57,702 bases of DNA from Hyphomicrobiales bacterium (GTDB lineage: Bacteria > Pseudomonadota > Alphaproteobacteria > Rhizobiales > Xanthobacteraceae): assembly GCA_013911975.1 (NCBI GenBank), contig JACESF010000021.1:1-57702 (forward strand). The letters run 5' to 3'. This document shows, piece after piece, positions 25,895 to 35,701 of this stretch. The stretch's first letter is position 1. Each line of letters opens with the position of its first letter. The notes under the pieces are model-generated. The model saw only the letters and a program-made list of their open reading frames with translations, was not told the origin of the DNA and made no database searches. A program made the translations under genes and the position numbers.

Positions 25895-26176
25895 TCAGGC
25901 GGACTTCGCAGCGACCAACTCGTCGATGCGCGCGCAGAGGTTCTTGAGGACGAAATACTGCTCGGTCGTGGCCTTGCCGTCGTTCACTTCCTGCGTCCAC
26001 TGCTCCAGCGGCAGCTTGATGCCGAACGCCTTGTCGATGGCGAAGGCGATGTCGAGGAAGTCGAGGCTGTCGATGCCGAGGTCATCGATGGCATGGCTTT
26101 CCGGCGTGATCGTGTCGCGCGGGATGTCGCACGTTTCGGCGATGATGTTGGCGACCGTATCGAACGTCGAAGACAT
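25895..26176 (-). CDS. acpXL: Special acyl carrier protein AcpXL
   Basis: A 93-residue acyl carrier protein dedicated in rhizobia to synthesis and transfer of 27-hydroxyoctacosanoic acid to lipid A. The 4'-phosphopantetheine site is Ser37 in LGIDSLDF. It is longer than the housekeeping ACP (about 78 residues) and has the AcpXL-type insert around 60-75 ([18 protein letters not shown]). ATG 26176 is set by GAGG seven bases upstream; the open frame runs to 26311 but crosses the promoter. First gene of the operon. Confidence 0.94.
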   Translation of the reverse strand: MSSTFDTVANIIAETCDIPRDTITPESHAIDDLGIDSLDFLDIAFAIDKAFGIKLPLEQWTQEVNDGKATTEQYFVLKNLCARIDELVAAKSA

Positions 26177-26224
26177 GAATGCGCCTCTATGGTGCTCGGC
26201 CCTGGCCGCGGCTTCATCGCACCT

Positions 26225-26266
26225 GCGAGCGCTCGCGACAAAGCCAAGGGCCGTCGGACGGCCCTT
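26225..26266 (-). promoter_or_regulatory. Two perfect palindromes in the acpXL leader
   Basis: GCGAGCGCTCGC (26225-26236) and a 21-base palindrome, AAGGGCCGTC-G-GACGGCCCTT (26246-26266), lie between the acpXL promoter and its start. They could be operators or hairpins in the 5' leader. No U-run follows on the minus strand, so they are not a terminator. Confidence 0.5.
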
Positions 26267-26282
26267 CGGATAGTTGTGCGCC

Positions 26283-26311
26283 CCTATAGCGAAGGTAGCC
26301 TGCGGTTTCAA
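26283..26311 (-). promoter_or_regulatory. Sigma-70 promoter of the acpXL-lpxXL operon
   Basis: On the minus strand, TTGAAA (26306-26311) and TATAGG (26283-26288) are separated by exactly 17 bases. Transcription would start near 26276, about 100 bases before the acpXL ATG, so the 21-base palindrome falls in the early transcribed leader. Confidence 0.6.
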
Positions 26312-26355
26312 TGCCGGCGCTTCGCCGAAACGTCACAACGGGGGTCCGCACGCCG

Positions 26356-27414
26356 TCAGGCCTCAAGAATTTCGTGGAGGACCGCCAGCAGCCGGTCGCA
26401 TTCCGCGTCCGTCCCCACGGTGATGCGCAGGTAATTCTCGATTCGCGGCCGCTTGAAATGCCGCACCAGGATGGCCCGCTCGCGCAGCTGCGCGGCCAGT
26501 GTCGCCCCGGCGACCGTCCGGTGGCGGGCGAACAGGAAGTTGGCCCGCGAGGGCAGCACCTCGAAGCCGAGCGCGGCGAGGCCCGCCTCCAGCCGGGTGC
26601 GCGACGCCACCACCTTCGCGCAGGTGTCGGCGAACCAGTCCTCGTCCGCCACCGCCGCCGCGGCGCCCACGAGGGCGAGCCGGTCCAGCGGATAGGAATT
26701 GAAGCTGTCCTTCACCCGCACCAGCGCCTCGACGAGGTGCGCCTGGCCGATGGCGTAGCCCACCCGCAGCCCGGCGAGGGAGCGCGACTTGGACAGGGTG
26801 TGCACCACCAGCAGGTTGGGATGGTCCTTCACCAGGGGGATGGCGCTCTCCGCGCCGAAATCCACATAGGCCTCGTCCACCACCACCACCGCGTCGGGAT
26901 GGGCGGCCAGCAGCGCCGCGATCTCGGCGCGCGACAGGGCGATGCCGGTGGGGGCGTTGGGATTGGGCAGGATGATGCCGCCGCACGGCCGGTCATAGTC
27001 GGCGAGGCGCACCCGCAGGTCCGCGTCCAGCGGCACCTCGGCATGGGTGATGCCGTAGAGCCCGCAATAGACCGGATAGAAGGAATAGGTGATGTCCGGA
27101 AACAGCAGCGGGCGGTCATGCTTCAGCAGCGCCTGGAAGACGTGGGCCAGCACTTCGTCGGAGCCGTTGCCCACGAACACCTCGTCCGCGCCGACCCCGT
27201 AGCGCTGCGCAACCGCCGCGCGCAACACATGGCCGGTGGGCTCGGGATAGAGCCGGAGCTGGGCCATCTCGCCCGCGATCGCCTCGGCCACCTTGGGGGA
27301 GGGGGGATAGGGGTTCTCGTTGGTGTTGAGCTTGATCAGCCCCGCGATCCGCGGCTGCTCGCCGGGGACATAGGGGGTCAGGGTCTCAACCACCGGGCTC
27401 CAGAAACGGGACAT
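26356..27414 (-). CDS. hisC: Histidinol-phosphate aminotransferase HisC
   Basis: A 352-residue fold-type I PLP enzyme of histidine synthesis. Family marks: [13 protein letters not shown] (residues 28-40), [22 protein letters not shown] and the PLP lysine Lys209 in [16 protein letters not shown] place the start at ATG 27414 (MSRFWSP), since the open frame above it has no family-like sequence. Some HisC copies in this order act in tyrosine/phenylalanine synthesis as well, but no tyrosine gene is adjacent. It is divergent from the GntR gene. Confidence 0.92.
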   Translation of the reverse strand: MSRFWSPVVETLTPYVPGEQPRIAGLIKLNTNENPYPPSPKVAEAIAGEMAQLRLYPEPTGHVLRAAVAQRYGVGADEVFVGNGSDEVLAHVFQALLKHDRPLLFPDITYSFYPVYCGLYGITHAEVPLDADLRVRLADYDRPCGGIILPNPNAPTGIALSRAEIAALLAAHPDAVVVVDEAYVDFGAESAIPLVKDHPNLLVVHTLSKSRSLAGLRVGYAIGQAHLVEALVRVKDSFNSYPLDRLALVGAAAAVADEDWFADTCAKVVASRTRLEAGLAALGFEVLPSRANFLFARHRTVAGATLAAQLRERAILVRHFKRPRIENYLRITVGTDAECDRLLAVLHEILEA

Positions 27415-27631
27415 GGGTCTGCTCGGTCCTTCCGCGGACGCACCAATCGCGAGGGCATGTAGCACGCCCGCGCCCGGGAGGAGAGGGCGGCGGCATCGCA
27501 GGCCCGATTCGCACGGGAATCCGGATCACGGCGCACTTTGTGCATGCAAATGGGGGAAAAGCCGGAATTTTCGCGATACGGTAAGAAAATTCGTGCTGTT
27601 CCGGTCACGTATTTCTGAAAGGGCGGCGGCG

Positions 27632-28366
27632 ATGGAGACGATGGAGCGACGACGGGCGACGGGCATCTCGGCTCCCTCCGGCCCGGTGCGCTCGCTGACC
27701 TCCGCGGTCTATGGCTCCCTGCGCTCCGACATCCTCACCTGCCGCCTGCCGCCCGGCGAGAAGCTGCCCATCGCGCTGCTGGCCAAGCGCTTCGACGTCA
27801 GCCTCTCCGCCGTCCGCGAAGCCTTGTCGCGGCTGGTGGCGGACGGCTTTGTGGCGAGCGAGGACCAGCGCGGCTTCCGCGTCACCGGCCTCGACATCGC
27901 CGACCTGGAAGACCTGACGGCGACCCGCATCGAGATCGAGAGCCTCGCCTTGCGGCGCTCCCTGGCGCTCGGCGGGGCGGACTGGGAGGCGCGCCTGCGC
28001 GACGCCTGGGCCGCGCTCAGCGAATTGCCAAACGGCCATGCCCGCCAGCCGGCGCCCCAGGACGGCGGCTGGGCGGACCTGCATTTCGCCTTCCACGAGG
28101 CACTGGTCGGCGCCTGCGGCCTCGAATGGCTGCTGCGCGTCCAGCGCACCCTCTTCGTGCAGTCCGAGCGCTACCGGGCCTTCGCCCGCCCGTCCGTCGC
28201 GGGGCCGGGGCGGGACGTGCTGGCGGAGCACCGCGCCCTGCTAGAGACCGCGCTCTCCCGCGACGCGGACGCCGCCACTGAGGCGCTCGCCGCCCATTTC
28301 ACCCGCACGCTCGACCTGGCGCGCGAGGCGCTGGCGCGGCACGCCCTTCCTTCGGACGACGCGTGA
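27632..28366 (+). CDS. GntR/FadR-family (FCD) transcriptional regulator
   Basis: A 244-residue regulator. A winged helix-turn-helix (about 24-85: YGSLRSDILTCRLPPGEKLP, then DVSLSAVREALSRLVADGF) is followed by an FCD-type helical ligand domain (90-230) with the metal-binding-like pattern of Asp/His residues (DLHFAFHEAL and LAEHRALLE, then AAHFTRTL). ATG 27632 has AAAGGG eight bases upstream. The ligand is unknown. It may control itself or the divergent hisC; an 8-base palindrome TGCATGCA (27541-27548) sits between them. Confidence 0.88.
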   Translation: METMERRRATGISAPSGPVRSLTSAVYGSLRSDILTCRLPPGEKLPIALLAKRFDVSLSAVREALSRLVADGFVASEDQRGFRVTGLDIADLEDLTATRIEIESLALRRSLALGGADWEARLRDAWAALSELPNGHARQPAPQDGGWADLHFAFHEALVGACGLEWLLRVQRTLFVQSERYRAFARPSVAGPGRDVLAEHRALLETALSRDADAATEALAAHFTRTLDLAREALARHALPSDDA

Positions 28367-28419
28367 GAGCGGCGGGCGGATTTCAGTTTCCGAAACCTTC
28401 GCCCGCTACAGTGCCGGCC

Positions 28420-29202
28420 ATGATGTCCTTCGCTGTCTCCTGGCCCTGGATCGCGCTTGGCGCGGCGCTGATGCTGTTCGTGCTGCTGGCGGCCGGCGAC
28501 GGACTGGCGGCGGACCGGCGGGTGCCGCGCGGCCACGACCTCGCATGGCTGGCATGGCTCGGCTTCGCGCTCAGCCTGCTGCACCAGTTCGAGGAAAACG
28601 GCATCGACCTGTTCGGGCGGCCCTATGCCCTGCTTGGAGCGCTCTGCACCGGCCTCGGCTATCGCGACGCGGTGGCCTGCCCGGTGCCGCTCAGCTTCCT
28701 CACCGCCTACAATGCCGGCGCGGTCTGGCTCGCCGGGCTGTTCGGGGCGCTGGCGGCGGCCCGGCGCCCGCTGCTCGGCCTCTCGGTCTTCGCCCTGCCG
28801 CTGGGCAATTTCATCCTTCAGATCGGCGCGGCGGTGGGCCTCGCACGCTACAATCCGGGGCTCGCGAGCGGCCTGCTGCTCCTGCCGCTGGCGGCCTGGG
28901 CCATGCTGGTGGCCATGAACCGGCATGGGGCGGGCGCGAAGGCGCTCGCGGCGCTGCTGGGGGCGGCCGTCCTGTCGGCGCTCGTGATGGTGGCCGGGCT
29001 TGCGGCGGTACTGAAGGGCGTCATGGGCGAAGGGCTGCTCACTGCCCTCCTGGTGCTCCTGGCCGCGCTTCCCGCCGGGTTCATGCTGTGGGCCGCGCGC
29101 CCCGCCGCCGCTCCCGCCGCGGCTGCGCGCGCCAAGGGACCGGGCGCGTCCCCCGCCAAGCGCGCGCCCCGTCGCCCTCGTCAGCCCGCCTCGGCCGCGT
29201 GA
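28420..29202 (+). CDS. HXXEE-motif membrane protein
   Basis: A 260-residue membrane protein with about seven hydrophobic segments. It carries HQFEEN at residues 55-60, which fits the HXXEE motif that names a family with no known function (His55, Glu58, Glu59). The last 50 residues form a basic Ala/Pro/Arg-rich tail. It begins 53 bases after the GntR stop and may share its transcript. ATG 28420 and ATG 28423 are adjacent, and neither has a strong ribosome site. The next gene is convergent, with the eno terminator between. Confidence 0.7.
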   Translation: MMSFAVSWPWIALGAALMLFVLLAAGDGLAADRRVPRGHDLAWLAWLGFALSLLHQFEENGIDLFGRPYALLGALCTGLGYRDAVACPVPLSFLTAYNAGAVWLAGLFGALAAARRPLLGLSVFALPLGNFILQIGAAVGLARYNPGLASGLLLLPLAAWAMLVAMNRHGAGAKALAALLGAAVLSALVMVAGLAAVLKGVMGEGLLTALLVLLAALPAGFMLWAARPAAAPAAAARAKGPGASPAKRAPRRPRQPASAA

Positions 29203-29206
29203 GCCC

Positions 29207-29235
29207 AAAAGAAAACGCCCGCCGGAGGGCGGGCG
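29207..29235 (-). terminator. Rho-independent terminator of eno
   Basis: On the minus strand an eight-base stem (CGCCCGCC at 29216-29223 pairing with GGCGGGCG at 29228-29235) around a four-base loop is followed by TTTTCTTTT (29215 down to 29207). It is 27 bases after the eno stop. Confidence 0.85.
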
Positions 29236-29262
29236 CTTCCTGATCGATCGCGTGGGCAGGGC

Positions 29263-31233
<1,971 letters not shown>

Positions 31234-31279
31234 TCAAGAGAGCGACACTCAATCCGGCGAGGGTCACAGCGAGGCTCAC

Positions 31280-32287
31280 ATGGCACGGCTGATCGTCACC
31301 AACGGGGATTCGGCCGCCGCGAACATCCGCAGCGGCGGTGTGAAGGGGCGCGTCCTGGAGTGGCGGGACTTCCTGCATGACGGGCCGGTGCCCGCCACGG
31401 GAAGCCTCGAACTGGTCTCCGACGCGCGGGCGGACTTCATCTCGGGCGCGCTCGGCTTCGACCTGGACGGCGTGCGCGCCGACTTCGCCCAGCGCGACGG
31501 GGTGCTGTTCGCCCATATCGCCTACAGCGAGGTGGAGCTGTGGTTCGAGCACGACCTGTTCGACCAGCTCCAGCTCATCCAGCTCCTCGCCTTCTTCGCC
31601 CAGGAGCCGGAGCGGCTCGGCCTGCGGCTGATGCAGGCGGACACCTATCTCGGCGCGCTCGCCCCCGCCGACATGACCCGCTTCGAGGGCGTGGCGGCGC
31701 CGGTCTCCAGCCTGCAGCTCGAACTGGGCCGGGCGGCCTGGGAGGCGTTCACCGCCTCGACGCCGGAGGGTCTTGCGGTGCTCGGCCATTCCAGCCTGCC
31801 GGAACTGCCCTATCTGAGCGCGGCCCTGCGCCGCCTTCTGGCCGAGCTTCCCGCGCCCGGAAGCGGCCTGTCGCTGACCGAGGAACGTGCTTTGCGCGCG
31901 CTCGTCGACGGCCCGCAGACCATCGGGCGCCTGTTCGGCATCGTGACGCAGGCGGAGGAGGCGCAATTCATGGGCGACCTCTCCTTCTTCCTGCGCCTGG
32001 AAGCGCTCGCCAACGCGCCCGAGCCGCTCATTTCGGGCCTGCCCTTCAGCCTCTCCCAGGTGCGCCCGTTCACACCCGCGGTTCCGGCAAGCCCGGAGGA
32101 GCGCACCTATCGCGACTTCGCCGCCGGCACGGTGGAACTCACCAAGGCGGGGGAGGCGGCGCTGGCGGGCGGGTTCGATCACGCCGCGCGCAACGGCGTC
32201 GATCGCTGGATTGGCGGCACCCATATCTCGCCCGAGGCGCTCTGGCGGTTCGACCGCGCGGAAAACCGCCTTGTGGCGCCCCATTGA
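31280..32287 (+). CDS. DUF1835 domain protein
   Basis: A 335-residue soluble protein. The N-terminal 120 residues match DUF1835 (IVTNGDSAAANIRSGG, then WRDFLHDGPVP). The middle has EVELWFEHDLFDQLQL and the C-terminal half a helical region similar to the DUF3658-like partner domain. No function is known for the family. GAGG lies five bases before ATG 31280. It starts 55 bases after queF, so the two may be co-transcribed. A GC hairpin (32295-32319) follows the stop. Confidence 0.8.
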   Translation: MARLIVTNGDSAAANIRSGGVKGRVLEWRDFLHDGPVPATGSLELVSDARADFISGALGFDLDGVRADFAQRDGVLFAHIAYSEVELWFEHDLFDQLQLIQLLAFFAQEPERLGLRLMQADTYLGALAPADMTRFEGVAAPVSSLQLELGRAAWEAFTASTPEGLAVLGHSSLPELPYLSAALRRLLAELPAPGSGLSLTEERALRALVDGPQTIGRLFGIVTQAEEAQFMGDLSFFLRLEALANAPEPLISGLPFSLSQVRPFTPAVPASPEERTYRDFAAGTVELTKAGEAALAGGFDHAARNGVDRWIGGTHISPEALWRFDRAENRLVAPH

Positions 32288-32294
32288 TCGCGAC

Positions 32295-32319
32295 GGCCCG
32301 TGCGCTTGATGCACGGGCC
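32295..32319 (+). terminator. Hairpin after the DUF1835 gene
   Basis: GGCCCGTGC (32295-32303) pairs with GCACGGGCC (32311-32319) around a seven-base loop, eight bases past the stop. Only TTCC follows, so it is a weak or factor-assisted terminator. Confidence 0.4.
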
Positions 32320-32435
32320 TTCCGGCACCATAAGCGCAAGCGTCACAGTTCTCCCGCGATGTACCTGTAGCGCTCCCTTGAACCGGAGGCGGTGCCGTGG
32401 CGTTGGTGACGCAGGGCACGAGCAGGGAGAGCGTC

Positions 32436-33302
32436 ATGCGGTGGGAGGATTTCCGCTCCAGCGGCAATGTGGAGGACCGGCGCGGCATGCGCGGCGGTGC
32501 CGGCGGAATCGGCATCGGCACCCTCATCGTGGTGGGGCTGGTGGGCTGGGCGCTGGGCATCAATCCCCTGGTGCTCCTGTCCGGCCTCGACGCCATCCAG
32601 GGCGGGTCGGGCGGCTATGAGCAGAGCGCGCAGCCGCAAGGAAAGCAGGGCGCGCCCACCGACCAGCTCGGCCGCTTCGCCTCCACCGTGCTCGCCCAGA
32701 CCGAGGATGTGTGGACCGAGCTGTTCCGCCAGCAGGGGCGGACCTACAAGGACCCGACCATGGTCCTGTTCTCCGGCGCCACGCGCTCGGCCTGCGGCGG
32801 CGCCACCTCGGCGGTGGGGCCGTTCTATTGCCCCACGGACCAGAAGGTCTATCTGGACCTTTCCTTCTTCCAGGAGATGAAGGACCGCTTCCGCGCGCCC
32901 GGCGACTTCGCCAATGCCTATGTGATCGCGCACGAGGTGGGGCACCATGTGCAGAACATCACCGGCATCCTGCCGCGCGTGCAGGAGGCCCAGCGCAATG
33001 CGGGCAGCAAGGCGGAGGCGAACGCCCTGTCGGTGCGCACCGAGCTGATGGCCGACTGCCTCGCGGGCGTGTGGGCGCACCATGCCAATGCGCGCTTCCA
33101 GATCCTGGAGCCGGGCGACATCCAGGAGGCCCTGAACGCCGCCAGCGCCATCGGCGACGACAAGCTCCAGAAGCAGTCCCAGGGCGTGGTGGTGCCGGAC
33201 AGCTTCACCCACGGCTCCTCGCAACAGCGCGTGACGTGGTTCACGCGCGGGCTTAAGACCGGCTCCATGCAGCAATGCAATACCTTGCAGGGGTCCATCT
33301 GA
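32436..33302 (+). CDS. ypfJ: Neutral zinc metallopeptidase (YpfJ family)
   Basis: A 288-residue membrane-anchored peptidase-like protein. After a short MRWEDFRSSGNVEDRRG lead, a Gly-rich hydrophobic segment (about 20-50) anchors it. The outer domain holds HEVGHHVQN (an HExxH zinc motif) and a downstream ELMADCLAGVWAH that supplies the third ligand. AGGGAG precedes the ATG. The physiological substrate is not known. Its stop overlaps the moaB start (TGATG), so the pair is translationally coupled. Confidence 0.92.
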   Translation: MRWEDFRSSGNVEDRRGMRGGAGGIGIGTLIVVGLVGWALGINPLVLLSGLDAIQGGSGGYEQSAQPQGKQGAPTDQLGRFASTVLAQTEDVWTELFRQQGRTYKDPTMVLFSGATRSACGGATSAVGPFYCPTDQKVYLDLSFFQEMKDRFRAPGDFANAYVIAHEVGHHVQNITGILPRVQEAQRNAGSKAEANALSVRTELMADCLAGVWAHHANARFQILEPGDIQEALNAASAIGDDKLQKQSQGVVVPDSFTHGSSQQRVTWFTRGLKTGSMQQCNTLQGSI

Positions 33303-33865
33303 TGCCCGGTATCGACGCCACGCGCCCCTTCGTGCCGCTGAAGATCGCGGTGCTGACGGTCTCCGACACGCGCGACCTCGCCACCGACAAGTCGGGCGCG
33401 ACGCTGGCCGAGCGCATCGAGGGGGCGGGCCATGTGCTCGCCGCCCGCGATATCGTGCCCGACGACGTGGCGGAGATCCGCGCCGTGATCCGGGGCTGGA
33501 TCGCCCATCCCGAGGTGGACGTGGTGATCACCACCGGCGGCACGGGCTTCACCGGTCGCGACGTGACGCCGGAAGCGGTGGAGCCTCTGTTCGAGAAGCG
33601 CATGGAAGGCTTCTCGACGGTGTTCCACATGATTTCCTACGCTAAGATCGGCACTTCCACCCTCCAGAGCCGGGCGACGGCGGGGGTGGCGAACGCCACG
33701 TACATCTTCTGCCTTCCCGGCTCGCCCGGCGCCTGCCGCGACGGCTGGGACGAGATCCTCGTGAACCAGCTCGACGTGCGCTATAGGCCCTGCAATTTCG
33801 TCGAGATCCTGCCGCGCCTCGACGAGCACCTGAAGCGGGCGAAGGCGCAGGGCGCCTCCGTCTGA
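33302..33865 (+). CDS. moaB: Molybdenum cofactor biosynthesis protein MoaB
   Basis: A 187-residue MoaB/MogA-type protein, which adenylates molybdopterin or has a related role. Motifs: LTVSDTRDLATDKSG, ITTGGTGFTGRDVTPEA and CLPGSPGACRDGWDEIL. The ATG overlaps the ypfJ stop by two bases. The other mo genes are elsewhere. It ends 12 bases before the convergent lipid kinase gene. Confidence 0.94.
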   Translation: MPGIDATRPFVPLKIAVLTVSDTRDLATDKSGATLAERIEGAGHVLAARDIVPDDVAEIRAVIRGWIAHPEVDVVITTGGTGFTGRDVTPEAVEPLFEKRMEGFSTVFHMISYAKIGTSTLQSRATAGVANATYIFCLPGSPGACRDGWDEILVNQLDVRYRPCNFVEILPRLDEHLKRAKAQGASV

Positions 33866-33877
33866 CAGGGCGCTTCG

Positions 33878-34804
33878 TCAGGCCGCGCTTTCCGTGAGCG
33901 ACGCCGGGCGCTGGAGGGCGGCCTTGGGCATGAGCAGCCGCAGGGCCTTGGGCTGGATCTCATAGCGCAGGGGAACGGTTTCGCGCGTCACCTCGCCGTC
34001 CGTCGCCACCCAGAGGCGGCGGCGATGGCTGGCGCTGATGGTGATCGAGCGCCCCGTGAAGGCGTGGATGCCAGGATTGTCCCGCCAGGTCTCGATGAGG
34101 ACGTCCGCCCCCACCTTCACCCGTGCGAGCGCGCCCCGCTCCTCCGCCACCAGCACCTCCAGCTCGCCGCCGTCGAGCCGCGAACGATGCCAGCCGGTGC
34201 CGTCGAAGGCGTTGTTGGTGACGAGCGCCGCATAGGCGTCCAGGGACACGCGCTGGCCGTCCACGTCGATGTCCAGCCGGAGCCGGCCTGAGCGGGCCAG
34301 CGCCCGCCCCAGCGCCAGGAACCAGCCGATGGCCCGCCCGTGCTGCTGGCGCATGGCCTCGCGCGCCATGGCCATCTGGCTGAAGAAGCCGACGCCCGAC
34401 ACCCCGTGGAATGCCCGTCCGTTCAGCAGGGCGAGGTCGATGGGGACGGGCTCCGCCTCCCGAAGCGCCGCCAGCGCGCCCGGCAGGTCGCGCGGCAGGC
34501 CGATGTCATAGGCCAGCAGGTTCATGGTGCCGAGCGGCAGCACGCCGAGCGTGACGCCCGTGTCCGCGAGCACGGAGGCGGCATAGCTCACCGTGCCGTC
34601 TCCCGCGCCCACCACCAGCGTGTCGTAGCCGAGCGCGGGCGCGGAGCGGATGACCCGCGCCATCTCCTCGCCCTGGCGGACCATCACGTCCACCTCCATC
34701 CCCGGTTCGGTCAGGGCGGCATCCACCTCGCTGCGCACGCGCTCGGCGCCGAGATCGAGGATGGTGCCGGCCTGGGCATTGAGGATGACGAGCATGCGGG
34801 CCAT
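33878..34804 (-). CDS. Diacylglycerol/lipid kinase family protein (YegS-like)
   Basis: A 308-residue kinase of the DAGK catalytic family, which phosphorylates lipids or sphingosine-like molecules with ATP. The nucleotide loop reads VVGAGDGTVSYA, a GAGDGT variant of GGDGT, followed by GVLPLGTMNLLAYD. The rest has the two-domain layout (ELEVL, then ATDGEVTRETVPL at the C-terminal end). I use ATG 34804 because GGAGG sits six bases upstream; an ATG at 34807 is just before it. The lipid substrate is unknown. Confidence 0.88.
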   Translation of the reverse strand: MARMLVILNAQAGTILDLGAERVRSEVDAALTEPGMEVDVMVRQGEEMARVIRSAPALGYDTLVVGAGDGTVSYAASVLADTGVTLGVLPLGTMNLLAYDIGLPRDLPGALAALREAEPVPIDLALLNGRAFHGVSGVGFFSQMAMAREAMRQQHGRAIGWFLALGRALARSGRLRLDIDVDGQRVSLDAYAALVTNNAFDGTGWHRSRLDGGELEVLVAEERGALARVKVGADVLIETWRDNPGIHAFTGRSITISASHRRRLWVATDGEVTRETVPLRYEIQPKALRLLMPKAALQRPASLTESAA

Positions 34805-34870
34805 CATCGGCCTCCGGAGTTGGCGTGGCGCAGGTGCGCGGGAACAGGCGACCGGGGAGGGAGCGGAGAC

Positions 34871-35311
34871 ATGGCGGGGGACTTTTCACCACCGGACAGG
34901 CCGGCAAGCAGCCGGCCGGCGGGGACACCGGCGGGCAAGCCGCCCATCATGCGCGTGCGGGCCGGGCTGCTGCTGCTCCTGGCGCTGGTGCTGTTCTGCG
35001 TCTCCGCGGGCCGATTCGTCGGCGTGCAGATGGGGCTCGGCTGGCTCTGGGGCATGGTCGGCGCCCTCGTCGTTGCCGTTCTGGCGGGATTCCTGCTGAA
35101 CCGCCTGACCCGGAAAATATATTTCATCATCGCCGCCGTCATCACCCTGCTCACCACCTATCTGGCCTTCGATTTCCTGCGCGGCGCGCTCGAATGGTCG
35201 CCCACCATGTCGTTCCTGTTCGCCCTCGTCCCCTTCGTCATCCTCGCGGCTGCCTTCTGGGACTTCCGGAAGCTCAAGCTGGAGGTGAGCGGGTGGCTCA
35301 ACAGCCCCTGA
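34871..35311 (+). CDS. Small hypothetical membrane protein
   Basis: A 146-residue protein with a Pro-rich cytoplasmic lead of about 28 residues and four hydrophobic segments (30-50, 55-72, 78-98, 108-128). The end is polar (RKLKLEVSGWLNSP). I do not recognise the family. GGAG is just upstream of ATG 34871. It faces away from the lipid kinase gene (66 bases between starts), so the two share a control region. Confidence 0.65.
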   Translation: MAGDFSPPDRPASSRPAGTPAGKPPIMRVRAGLLLLLALVLFCVSAGRFVGVQMGLGWLWGMVGALVVAVLAGFLLNRLTRKIYFIIAAVITLLTTYLAFDFLRGALEWSPTMSFLFALVPFVILAAAFWDFRKLKLEVSGWLNSP

Positions 35312-35386
35312 CCATCGTCGCGCATACCGGTCAGGAACCGACGGAAGGGGCGCGGGGTTCCGTCCCCAGCAAACGGAGCCTCGGCC

Positions 35387-35596
35387 ATGCTGAAATATGC
35401 GATCTTCTTCCTCGTCGTCTCCATGCTCGCGGGGGCGATGGGCTTCATGAACATCTCGGCGGTGGCGCGGCGCATCTCGCTTGTGCTGTTCGGCGTCTTC
35501 CTCGCGCTGGCGGCGCTGGTGCTGGTTTTCTTCATCCTGCTCGACAAGGCGACGAGCCAGAGCTCGCTCATGCCGCTCACCTCGTTGTTGGCCTAA
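35387..35596 (+). CDS. Small membrane protein, DUF1328-like
   Basis: A 69-residue protein with two hydrophobic helices (4-25 and 33-52). The start MLKYAIFFLVVSMLAGAMGF resembles DUF1328/UPF0391 proteins, which are often expressed under stress; the usual length is 50-60. It has GGAG eight bases before its ATG. The C-terminal tail is polar. The role is unknown. Confidence 0.75.
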   Translation: MLKYAIFFLVVSMLAGAMGFMNISAVARRISLVLFGVFLALAALVLVFFILLDKATSQSSLMPLTSLLA

Positions 35597-35633
35597 GGTC
35601 GTAGGCGCGCTGATGGCTGTTGAGCGGCGCGCC

Positions 35634-35683
35634 GTCCCGCAATAGCTTGTTCTCGGCAAGCCGAGAAACGGCTTCCGCGGGAC
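35634..35683 (+). promoter_or_regulatory. Nested inverted repeat in the potF leader
   Basis: An outer stem, GTCCCGC (35634-35640) with GCGGGAC (35677-35683), encloses an inner perfect stem, TTCTCGGC (35650-35657) with GCCGAGAA (35660-35667). It ends about ten bases before the AGGAG ribosome site of potF. It may be an operator, or an RNA structure controlling potF. An eight-base palindrome GGCGCGCC (35626-35633) adjoins it. Confidence 0.5.
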
Positions 35684-35701
35684 CTTCGAGAGGAGAAAAT
35701 C

